Program-made: the position numbers and the translations under genes
DNA from: Actinomycetes bacterium
GTDB taxonomy: Bacteria; Actinomycetota; Actinomycetes; Propionibacteriales; Propionibacteriaceae
NCBI GenBank assembly: GCA_029778515.1
Contig: JAKOQD010000253.1
Location: 1 to 15,290 of the forward strand
DNA: 15,290 bases
Direction of reading: 5' to 3'
In this document: positions 6,744-12,466 of the stretch, in pieces
How the letters are laid out: the number at the start of each line of letters is the position of its first letter
Numbering within the stretch: the first letter of the stretch is position 1
The notes under the pieces: model-generated
What the model was told of the DNA's origin: nothing
The model's input: the letters and a program-made list of their open reading frames with translations, nothing else
The model's database searches: none

Positions 6744-6770
6744 AACCACGGGGCGAGCGACAGCATTCCC
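6744..6770 (-). promoter_or_regulatory. Candidate SigR/SigH-type promoter of trxBA
   Basis: On the minus strand GGGAAT (6770-6765) is followed by exactly 18 bases and then GTT (6746-6744). The known Streptomyces SigR consensus is GGAAT-N18-GTT, and trxBA is a classic SigR/SigH target. The -10 GTT lies in the centre of a perfect palindrome CCGTGG-N2-CCACGG (6738-6751). Transcription would start near 6735, giving a leader of about 30 bases before the trxB ATG. Confidence 0.72.
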
Positions 6771-6777
6771 GGCGTGT

Positions 6778-6807
6778 CTGTCAATCTGCTGCTTGTGCTG
6801 CTATTTT
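6778..6807 (+). promoter_or_regulatory. Candidate leaderless promoter of the toxin-antitoxin pair
   Basis: CTGTCA (6778-6783), 18 bases, TATTTT (6802-6807), then six bases to the ATG at 6814. Initiation about seven bases after the -10 would fall on the start codon, and no ribosome site is present. Three TGCTGCT(A/T) direct repeats at 6787, 6796 and 6807 overlap this promoter and may be the binding sites for the antitoxin. Confidence 0.5.
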
Positions 6808-6813
6808 GCTGCT

Positions 6814-7050
6814 ATGACGAAAGCGGTGACGATTCGAGACCTGCCGGACGCGGTGGTCGCGGAGCTGGCCAGTCGCGCCGCAGCGGACGGGCGGTCGTTG
6901 CAGGAGTTCCTCAAGGCCCAGTTGGTGGGGCTCGCCGCCCGTCCCGACATCAATCATTGGGTGGCTGAAGCCCGCGGCCGCAAGCAGGTGGTGGGAGTCA
7001 CCTTGGAGATTGACGACATTCTGACCGCGCGCGACGCGGATCGGCGATGA
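6814..7050 (+). CDS. VapB/FitA-like ribbon-helix-helix antitoxin
   Basis: A 78-residue antitoxin of the FitA/VapB type. The first ~43 residues (AVTIRDLPDAVVAEL, then RAAADGRSLQEFLKAQL) fit a ribbon-helix-helix DNA-binding domain: a short N-terminal strand and two helices. The tail from about residue 45 would wrap the toxin. Family members neutralise their partner by direct binding and repress their own promoter. The ATG at 6814 has no ribosome site but sits six bases after a -10-like TATTTT, so it is probably translated leaderless. Its stop overlaps the toxin start as ATGA, the usual arrangement ensuring coupled synthesis. It lies divergent from trxBA. Confidence 0.87.
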   Translation: MTKAVTIRDLPDAVVAELASRAAADGRSLQEFLKAQLVGLAARPDINHWVAEARGRKQVVGVTLEIDDILTARDADRR

Positions 7051-7439
7051 CGCTGGTCGTCGATGCGTCCGTGGTAGTGGCGGCGCTCATCGACAGCGGG
7101 AACGCGGGTGCCTGGGCAGACCAGGTGCTGATCGACGAGCACCTCCTTGCGCCGGACTTGCTGCTCGTCGAAGTGACGAACATCCTGCGACGCCTTGAGT
7201 GTTCCGGTCAGCTGCCGACGCCGACGGCGAGCCTCGCCCAGCAGCAGTTGCTCGCGCTCCCGGTGGAGGCGGTGCCCTTCGCGCCCTGTGCGGAGCGCAT
7301 CTGGGAACTCCGGCGCAACCTAACCGGCTATGACGCCTGGTATGTGGCCGCGGCCGAGCTTGCGTCCGCACCGTTGGCGACGCTGGATCTGCGCCTGGCT
7401 TCGGCGGCCGGAATTCGCTGCCGGGTGTTGTCCCCCTGA
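7047..7439 (+). CDS. VapC-type PIN-domain ribonuclease toxin
   Basis: A 130-residue PIN-domain toxin. Family members are Mg2+-dependent RNases that cleave specific tRNA or rRNA sites and stop growth when the antitoxin is lost. The four acidic metal ligands are in place: Asp6 in VVDASV, Glu42 in EVTNILRR, Asp96 in YDAWYVAAAE and Asp114 in TLDLRL. The toxin therefore seems intact rather than decayed. The ATG overlaps the antitoxin stop by 4 bp. Its RNA target cannot be told from sequence. Insertion between the trx operon and the yaaA group is typical of mobile or variable toxin-antitoxin modules, although no mobility gene is present. Confidence 0.92.
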   Translation: MTLVVDASVVVAALIDSGNAGAWADQVLIDEHLLAPDLLLVEVTNILRRLECSGQLPTPTASLAQQQLLALPVEAVPFAPCAERIWELRRNLTGYDAWYVAAAELASAPLATLDLRLASAAGIRCRVLSP

Positions 7440-7452
7440 GCTCAGATCCACC

Positions 7453-7486
7453 GTCATCCCGGCAGAAGGCTGGCCGTCGAGGCCAG
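7453..7486. repeat. Decayed REP-like copy followed by a GC hairpin
   Basis: GTCATCCCGGC at 7453-7463 matches the start of the hairpin repeats at 5351 and 9630, but the second arm has diverged. Just after it, CTGGCC (7470-7475) and GGCCAG (7481-7486) form a six-base stem with loop GTCGA. It is 14 bases past the toxin stop and might serve as its terminator. Confidence 0.45.
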
Positions 7487-7543
7487 GCCGAGACCTGGGA
7501 GAGGGACGACGCTGGCGACCACGGCGATGTCAGCGCCGGCTTG

Positions 7544-7549
7544 TAGGCT
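7544..7549 (+). promoter_or_regulatory. Candidate -10 element, leaderless start of the membrane-protein gene
   Basis: TAGGCT ends seven bases before the ATG at 7557. The same TAGGCT lies six bases before the yaaA GTG. No ribosome site is visible and no convincing -35 is seen at the usual distance. Confidence 0.42.
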
Positions 7550-7556
7550 CGGCGCC

Positions 7557-7910
7557 ATGAACATCTTGGTGGGGATTCTGGTGGTGTTGCACCTGCTCGG
7601 CTGGGCGGTAGCGCTTGGGGCGATCGTGGCGAACTTCAAGCAGCCGAAGGTCGCCTCGGCGGTGTCGCACGGGCTGTATCTGGCAGTTGGGGCCGGGTTG
7701 GTGATCACCGGGATCGCCGGCGCCATGCAGTGGAACCTCAACTACGCCAAGATCGGCATCAAGCTGGTGGTCGCGGTCGTGGCTACCGTGATGGCCGTCG
7801 TGGGCCAGAAGCGTCCGGAGAAGATCACCACCGGGTATCTGGCTGGGCTGGTCGGGCTGATTGTGACCAACGTCGCGCTGGCCGTGCTCTGGCGAGCACC
7901 TGAGGACTGA
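7557..7910 (+). CDS. Small four-helix integral membrane protein of unknown function
   Basis: A 117-residue hydrophobic protein with four likely membrane segments at about residues 4-26, 38-57, 65-83 and 92-111. Short loops contain NFKQPK and GQKRPEK (basic, probably cytoplasmic) and QWNLNY. I do not recognise a characterised family. The plan is typical of small conserved actinobacterial membrane proteins, and no catalytic motif is seen. ATG 7557 is chosen because it follows a TAGGCT -10-like element by seven bases; a frame extension to 7527 adds a stretch with no membrane or conserved character. It stands 34 bases before yaaA in the same direction but seems to have its own promoter. Confidence 0.75.
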   Translation: MNILVGILVVLHLLGWAVALGAIVANFKQPKVASAVSHGLYLAVGAGLVITGIAGAMQWNLNYAKIGIKLVVAVVATVMAVVGQKRPEKITTGYLAGLVGLIVTNVALAVLWRAPED

Positions 7911-7932
7911 TGCCGGACGACGCGTGCGTGGC

Positions 7933-7938
7933 TAGGCT
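7933..7938 (+). promoter_or_regulatory. Candidate -10 element, leaderless start of yaaA
   Basis: TAGGCT followed by six bases and the GTG at 7945, almost the same string (TAGGCT then TCGGC or CGGC) as at 7544-7549. No ribosome site lies upstream of the GTG. The -35 is not evident. Confidence 0.42.
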
Positions 7939-7944
7939 TCGGCC

Positions 7945-8748
7945 GTGCTGATCCTGCTGTCTCCGGCCAAGGCGCTGGACTTCGAGAGTCCGATTCCCTA
8001 CCTGAAGACGACCTGGCCGCGGCTGCTGAACGAGTCGGTGCAGTTGGTCGACGTGATGCGTGACAAGTCGGTGGCCGAGCTCGCGAAGCTCTCCGGCATC
8101 TCGGATGAACTGGCCGCGCTCAACGCCCAGCGCTGGGCAGATTTCTCACTGCCGATGAAGCGCAGCAATGCCCGGCAGGCGCTGCTCGCCTTCGACGGCG
8201 ACGTGTATCGCCAGCTTGGCGTACGCGGGCGCTTCCAGCCGCGCGACTTCACCGAGTCCGGGAAGGTCCTGCGGATCCTGTCCGGGCTGTACGGACTGCT
8301 TCGTCCGTTCGACCTGATCCAGCCCTACCGCCTGGAGATGGGGACGCGGCTGGAAACCGTCCGTGGCAAGAACCTCTACGACTGGTGGGGAACGCTGGTG
8401 ACAGATCTGCTGGCCGAAGACATTCCCGGCTCGCCGGGCGCGCCGGTGGTGGTGAACCTGGCTTCCGGCGAGTACTCAGGGGTGCTGCAGCCCGAGCGGC
8501 TCGGCGTCAGGATGATCTCGCCGCGGTTTGAGGACGTCGATGCTCGTGGACGCCGCAGCGTGGTGTCGTTCTACGCCAAGCGGGCCCGCGGCGAGATGGC
8601 GTACTGGCTGGTGCGGAATCGCACCTACACGCCGGTGGTGCTGCCGGGCTTCGTCGGCCTCGGCTATCGCTACGACAAGGCCGCCTCGACCCCGGACGCC
8701 CCGGTGTACGTCCGCGCGTTCGAGGATCGGCCCAGGCCCGGCGCCTGA
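7945..8748 (+). CDS. yaaA: Peroxide stress protein YaaA (DUF328/UPF0246)
   Basis: A 267-residue YaaA-family protein. In E. coli YaaA lowers free intracellular iron during hydrogen peroxide stress and so limits Fenton damage; structural work shows a DNA-binding fold. The conserved blocks are all visible: ILLSPAKALDF (3-13), FDGDVYRQLG, the long LSGLYGLLRPFDLIQPYRLE stretch, NLYDWWG, NLASGEYS, VSFYAKRARG and GLGYRYD. Length is normal. Start is GTG 7945, where the protein begins exactly at the family's M-L-I-L-LSPAK; the codon follows a -10-like TAGGCT by six bases, suggesting leaderless mRNA. The methyltransferase gene starts four bases after its stop, so the two are likely cotranscribed. Confidence 0.95.
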   Translation: MLILLSPAKALDFESPIPYLKTTWPRLLNESVQLVDVMRDKSVAELAKLSGISDELAALNAQRWADFSLPMKRSNARQALLAFDGDVYRQLGVRGRFQPRDFTESGKVLRILSGLYGLLRPFDLIQPYRLEMGTRLETVRGKNLYDWWGTLVTDLLAEDIPGSPGAPVVVNLASGEYSGVLQPERLGVRMISPRFEDVDARGRRSVVSFYAKRARGEMAYWLVRNRTYTPVVLPGFVGLGYRYDKAASTPDAPVYVRAFEDRPRPGA

Positions 8749-8752
8749 CGCC

Positions 8753-9565
8753 ATGTCCCTCGCCTTCGACATGGCGTCCCGAGCCAAGTGGGGCGGCCGG
8801 GCGCAGGCGTACGCCGAGACGTTCGCCGGCCAGTGCGCCCACGCGATCAGCCCGATGCTGGACGCGCTGGACCTGCAGCCGGGTGAGCGGCTGTTGGACG
8901 TGGGTACCGGCGCCGGCGCGGTGGCCGTGGCTGCGCTCGTACGTGGCGTCCGGGTGACCGCCGCCGATCCGGACGCGGACATGCTTGCGCTCGCAGCCGT
9001 TGCCGCCCCGGACGCCGTCCTGCGACAAGGCGCGCTTCCCGACCTCGACCTGGGCCACGGCGACTTCGACGCCATCACGGCCAACTTCGTCCTCAACCAT
9101 GTCGGCGATCCAGGGGCGTCCGCTCGTCGCCTGGGTGAGTTGCTGCGTCCGGGCGGCCGACTAGGGGTTTCGATCTGGCCGGCTGAGCGCGGCCCGCTCT
9201 TCCGAATCTGGGACGAGGTCGTCGCCGAAGCCGGAGTGAGCGATTTGTCCAAGGCCACGCTGCCCGCCCACCTCGAGTTCCCACGGACGCCGGACGGGCT
9301 GAACGGGCTGCTCTCCGCCGCCGGCCTGAGCGTCCGCGAAGCGTGGCTGCACGACTTCGAGCACGTTGCCGACCCGGACCTCTGGTGGAGCGCAGCCGAG
9401 CGTGGCGTGGCCAGTATCGGCCAGGTCTACCTGGCCCGGCCGGCCGATGGTCAAGCGGCCATGCGCGAAGCCTGGCGGCGGGTCAGTACCCACTACCTCG
9501 ACGCGGACGGGCGGCTGCGCCTGCACGGCACAGCTCTGATCGCCGCGGCAGCGCGAAGCGAATAG
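8753..9565 (+). CDS. Class I SAM-dependent methyltransferase
   Basis: A 270-residue methyltransferase with the Rossmann-like class I fold. Motif I LLDVGTGAG (47-55) binds S-adenosylmethionine, the acidic Asp72 in AADPDADM would bind the ribose, and FVLNHV followed by LGELLRPGG marks motifs further along. A C-terminal half with aromatic-rich segments (DPDLWWSAAERG) probably forms the substrate lid. It looks like the small-molecule (UbiE/Methyltransf_11-like) type; the substrate is unknown. ATG 8753 lies four bases after the yaaA stop and gives a normal N terminus. The same frame is open back into yaaA to 8528, but that part is antisense-like composition rather than protein. It is the last plus-strand gene before the repeat-rich convergent gap. 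Confidence 0.9.
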   Translation: MSLAFDMASRAKWGGRAQAYAETFAGQCAHAISPMLDALDLQPGERLLDVGTGAGAVAVAALVRGVRVTAADPDADMLALAAVAAPDAVLRQGALPDLDLGHGDFDAITANFVLNHVGDPGASARRLGELLRPGGRLGVSIWPAERGPLFRIWDEVVAEAGVSDLSKATLPAHLEFPRTPDGLNGLLSAAGLSVREAWLHDFEHVADPDLWWSAAERGVASIGQVYLARPADGQAAMREAWRRVSTHYLDADGRLRLHGTALIAAAARSE

Positions 9566-9629
9566 CACCAGGCATCAGTCGAGCACCAGAGCGACGAAGA
9601 CTAAAACGTCGTCCCGGAACAACTAAGAC

Positions 9630-9655
9630 GTCATCCCGGCGAAGGCCGGGATCTC
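9630..9655. repeat. REP-like hairpin GTCATCCCGGC...GCCGGGAT, second copy
   Basis: ATCCCGGC (9633-9640), loop GAAG, GCCGGGAT (9645-9652) flanked by GTC and CTC: the same element as at 5351-5376 except for the loop's second base (A for T). A half copy precedes it at 9608. It may help terminate the methyltransferase transcript. Confidence 0.75.
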
Positions 9656-9709
9656 CCAGCACCTCCCCGGACACTCGTTCGGGACCGCAGTCAGCGGCAA
9701 TTCGTGGTT

Positions 9710-9874
9710 CAACCCAGTTTTGACCGGCTATGACGCGCCCGCTGGAGCAGCCCACGGGAACAACCCACTTTCGACCGGCTATGGACGGCAATTCTGGCCT
9801 CACAACCAGTCAAAACTGGGTCGACTCAGTACAGGCAGCCCATCCCCCCGCCATAACCAGCCAAAACTGGGTTG
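9710..9874. repeat. Four-copy forward-forward-reverse-reverse repeat cluster
   Basis: A 23-bp unit beginning CAACCCAGTTTTGACCGG occurs forward at 9710-9732 and 9761-9783, then in reverse complement at 9801-9823 and 9852-9874. Within each orientation the copies are exactly 51 bp apart. Forward copies differ at 2 positions, and the outer forward copy matches the outer reverse copy at 20 of 23, so F1 can pair with R2 and F2 with R1 in a nested hairpin. A flanking CGGCAATTC also recurs at 9695 and 9785. Function is unknown; it is not CRISPR-like. Confidence 0.8.
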
Positions 9875-9974
9875 AGTACGACCTGAGATGACCGTCACTC
9901 CGAATCGGGACGAGGCCAGCCGTAGATCGGCGAGTGACCCTCCGGTGGAGTCGCCGCCTCACCAGCGCCCAGAT

Positions 9975-11207
9975 TCAGCTCAGACCGTACGCGCGGTGCA
10001 CCATCCAGATCGGGTGTTCGGTCTTCACGCCGGAGGACTGCTCGATCTGCCAGCGGCAGGTCTCGGTGTCGCACAATGCGAGGTTCGGGTTGGTCTCCTT
10101 GACCATTTCGAACAGCGGACGCCCGACCGCCTGCGCGATGTCGTACTTCTCCTTCTTCAGCCCGTAAGTGCCGGCGATGCCGCAGCAGACCTTCTCCGAA
10201 TCGACCACGGTCAGGCCGGGAATCAGCTTCAGCACCTCCAAAGCCGGCTTGCCGATGCCCTGGCTCTTCAGCTGGCAGGGCGCGTGGTAAGGCACGGTCA
10301 TTTCGATCCGCTGGAAGTCAGTCGGCAGCTCTCCGGAGTCATGCAGGTTGAGCAGGAACTCCATCACGTCGCGGATCCGCGTCCCCACATCCTTCAATCG
10401 CTCGTCGGACACGCCCATGATCTCGTGCGCCTCATGCTTGAGCATGCCCGTGCACGACCCGGACGAAGAGATGATCGTCAGGTCGCGACCGGACGACCGC
10501 AGCTGGTCGCAGAGCTTCAGCACCGAGGCGGTGGCCTGGTCGAACAGCCCGTTCGACTGCTGGGCCAGGCCGCAGCACCCCTGCTTGGGCACCAGCACCT
10601 CGTAACCCAGGTGCTCGAGCACCTCGACGGTCTTCTTGGACGTCTCCACCTCGAAGTAACCGCCCGCGCAGCCGTGGAAGAACACCACCGCTCCACGCGG
10701 GAACGGTCCGGACGGCTGCGTCCGCTTGCGGAACCAGCTTTCGAACGTCTGGGTCTGGGCCGGCGGCATCGGCGCATTCCGATGCACCTTGACCACCTTC
10801 TCCATCACCGTACGGATCACGCCGTTGTGCAGCGCGGCGTTCGCGATCGGCGCCACCGGCGTCATCGCCATGCCCATCAGCGTGGTCTGCCCGATCAGCC
10901 GGTCGCGCAGCGGCATGTGGTCGGCCTTCATCACTGCACGCGCCTGCGAATTGAGTTCGGCGATCTGGACGCCCTGCGGGCAGACCAGCGTGCACGTCCC
11001 GCAACTGGAGCAGTAGTCCAGTGAGTGGTCGACCGACTCGCCGTTGCGGAACCGCTCGGCCTGCGGACCGACGAACTTGGGGCCGGTGAACAGCGGCGTC
11101 ACCGCCGAAACCGGGCACTGCGTCTCGCAGATCGTGCACTTGACGCACGCGTCCAGGCTGGCCCGGGCGAACTCGTGGCCGGCGAACTCCAAGCCTTTGC
11201 TGTTCAT
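9975..11207 (-). CDS. glpC: Anaerobic glycerol-3-phosphate dehydrogenase subunit C
   Basis: The 410-residue iron-sulfur subunit that anchors the enzyme to the membrane and passes electrons toward quinone. Two 4Fe-4S ferredoxin motifs are complete: Cys21/24/27/31 in CVKCTICETQCP and Cys66/69/72/76 in CSSCGTCTLVCP. Two CCG (DUF224) domains follow, with GC...PKQGCCG (Cys211-Cys212) and APCQL...KVCCG (Cys341-Cys342), the ligands of a further cluster or haterodisulfide-type site in this family. ATG at 11207 has a strong GGAGGAG ribosome site and overlaps the glpB stop as ATGA; an extension to 11285 lies within glpB. It is the last gene of glpABC, ending in the repeat-rich gap. Confidence 0.96.
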   Translation of the reverse strand: MNSKGLEFAGHEFARASLDACVKCTICETQCPVSAVTPLFTGPKFVGPQAERFRNGESVDHSLDYCSSCGTCTLVCPQGVQIAELNSQARAVMKADHMPLRDRLIGQTTLMGMAMTPVAPIANAALHNGVIRTVMEKVVKVHRNAPMPPAQTQTFESWFRKRTQPSGPFPRGAVVFFHGCAGGYFEVETSKKTVEVLEHLGYEVLVPKQGCCGLAQQSNGLFDQATASVLKLCDQLRSSGRDLTIISSSGSCTGMLKHEAHEIMGVSDERLKDVGTRIRDVMEFLLNLHDSGELPTDFQRIEMTVPYHAPCQLKSQGIGKPALEVLKLIPGLTVVDSEKVCCGIAGTYGLKKEKYDIAQAVGRPLFEMVKETNPNLALCDTETCRWQIEQSSGVKTEHPIWMVHRAYGLS

Positions 11208-12466
11208 GCCAACTCCTCCAGAATCGCATCGGCTGCTTTGAGTGCGCTGGCCAGCGCGATGCCGTCCCCGGACAACTCGCGCCACCGCGACGTGCCGCCG
11301 ATGATGCCGCCGGCGGCGTACAGGTTCGAGTACACCGGTACCCCGGCCGCTGCGCGCGGACGCATCTGCGCGTCCACCATCACGCCAACCTCGAACAGCG
11401 GCTGCTCGGCACCCCAGTAATCACCGTGCACGAGCGGACGGTCGGTGCCGGCCAGCGGCAGCCCGAACAGGGTCTCGGTGACGTTGCCGTACGAGTCCAG
11501 CGTCAGCGATCCGGACTCGAATCCACCGGTGGCCAGCACGAACGCGTCCGCCTTGTACTCCTTGGGCGCCGGGACGGTCGCGGTGCTGACCGCGGTCACC
11601 CGGCCATCCAGGGCGTGGTAGGCGATGGTCCGGACGCCGGGTACCCAACGCACCCCCTTCGCCTTGGCACGCGCGGTGAGTGCTTCGTTCAACCGCATGC
11701 CCGGCACTGAAGGCGGCGGCAGCGGGATCTCGAACACCGGGTGGTCGAGCCGCTCGGCTAGATCGCGCCAAGCATTGGCGTCCTTGATGCCGATGACGGC
11801 CGGCAGCCCGACAATCTCACCCTCGGCCAGCAACGGCTTCAGCGCGGCCGCGAACCGGGCGCGGTAGTCGGGGTCGTCGAACGCGCGGGCATAGGTGAGT
11901 CCGAACGAGTCGATCTCCGGCTCGCGCGCGGCAAAGTCGAGCATCAGGTCGCGCGCGGTGACCCGTCCGCCTTCGGGCAGGTCAGTGCGGGCCAGGTTCT
12001 GGGCGATCAGCTTGGGCTGAAAGTCCTTCAACTGCCGCAGGCCGACGATCGCGAACTTCTTCCCGGCGGCGACGTTGCCGGCGAGCATGCTCGGCTGCGC
12101 CAGGCAGGTGGGACGGATCGCGCCCACCGCAGTCGGCAACTGGTAGTTGGCCTCGGCGTCACCGACCAGGAGGTCGGGGACGATCGTCAGCAGGTACGCC
12201 AGGCTTTCGTGGACCGCCTTGGCCCCGATGACCGAATAGGGGTGCACCCGGTCGCCTTCGCCAGCCTCAGGGAACGCCTCGCTGAGCTCCAGGAGCGGGT
12301 TGGTCACCCGCTGCGGGCGGTAGCCGAGCACATCGATGGTGCCCTGGCCGAGCTGAAGCCCGCCCAACCCCTTGGTCAGCATGGTGACGTTCGCCCCCGC
12401 GTCCGCCAGGCGGTTGGCAGCCACCAGGCCGGCAAGGCCGGCCCCGATCACAATGACGCGGCTCAC
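11204..12466 (-). CDS. glpB: Anaerobic glycerol-3-phosphate dehydrogenase subunit B
   Basis: The 420-residue flavoprotein subunit GlpB. It opens with the dinucleotide-binding GAGLAG (8-13) followed by the GlpB-type glycine-rich segment GLGGLQLGQGTIDVLGY. A second nucleotide-binding piece, VLATGGFESGSL, and the C-terminal NLYAAGGIIGG are also typical. Together with GlpA it forms the catalytic dimer that oxidises glycerol-3-phosphate to dihydroxyacetone phosphate. The start is GTG at 12466, overlapping the glpA stop as GTGA, and its own stop overlaps glpC, so all three subunits are translationally coupled. Length is normal for the family (E. coli GlpB is about 419). Confidence 0.94.
   Translation of the reverse strand: MSRVIVIGAGLAGLVAANRLADAGANVTMLTKGLGGLQLGQGTIDVLGYRPQRVTNPLLELSEAFPEAGEGDRVHPYSVIGAKAVHESLAYLLTIVPDLLVGDAEANYQLPTAVGAIRPTCLAQPSMLAGNVAAGKKFAIVGLRQLKDFQPKLIAQNLARTDLPEGGRVTARDLMLDFAAREPEIDSFGLTYARAFDDPDYRARFAAALKPLLAEGEIVGLPAVIGIKDANAWRDLAERLDHPVFEIPLPPPSVPGMRLNEALTARAKAKGVRWVPGVRTIAYHALDGRVTAVSTATVPAPKEYKADAFVLATGGFESGSLTLDSYGNVTETLFGLPLAGTDRPLVHGDYWGAEQPLFEVGVMVDAQMRPRAAAGVPVYSNLYAAGGIIGGTSRWRELSGDGIALASALKAADAILEELA

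Larger units (their letters stand above)
9566..9974. other. 409-bp repeat-rich convergent intergenic region
   Basis: No gene is supported here. It holds a partial REP start (GTCGTCCCGG, 9608-9617), a full REP-like hairpin (9630-9655), and a four-copy symmetric repeat cluster (9710-9874). After that comes a stretch with a loose GTCACTC/GAGTGAC inverted repeat (9894-9900 and 9932-9938) before the glpC end. The base composition is less GC-rich than the flanking genes. Confidence 0.8.

Noticed and set aside
9710..9874. CRISPR array
   Set aside because: Only four units in two opposite orientations, with related rather than unique spacers, and no cas genes; the pattern is an inverted repeat cluster.
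9888..11024. Plus-strand open frame of 378 codons over glpC
   Set aside because: It is an antisense frame of glpC with the same His/Arg/Gln-rich composition and no ribosome site.
11204..11285. Extended glpC start at 11285
   Set aside because: The extension lies inside glpB; the ATG at 11207 has GGAGGAG and an ATGA overlap, and the protein then starts as expected for GlpC.
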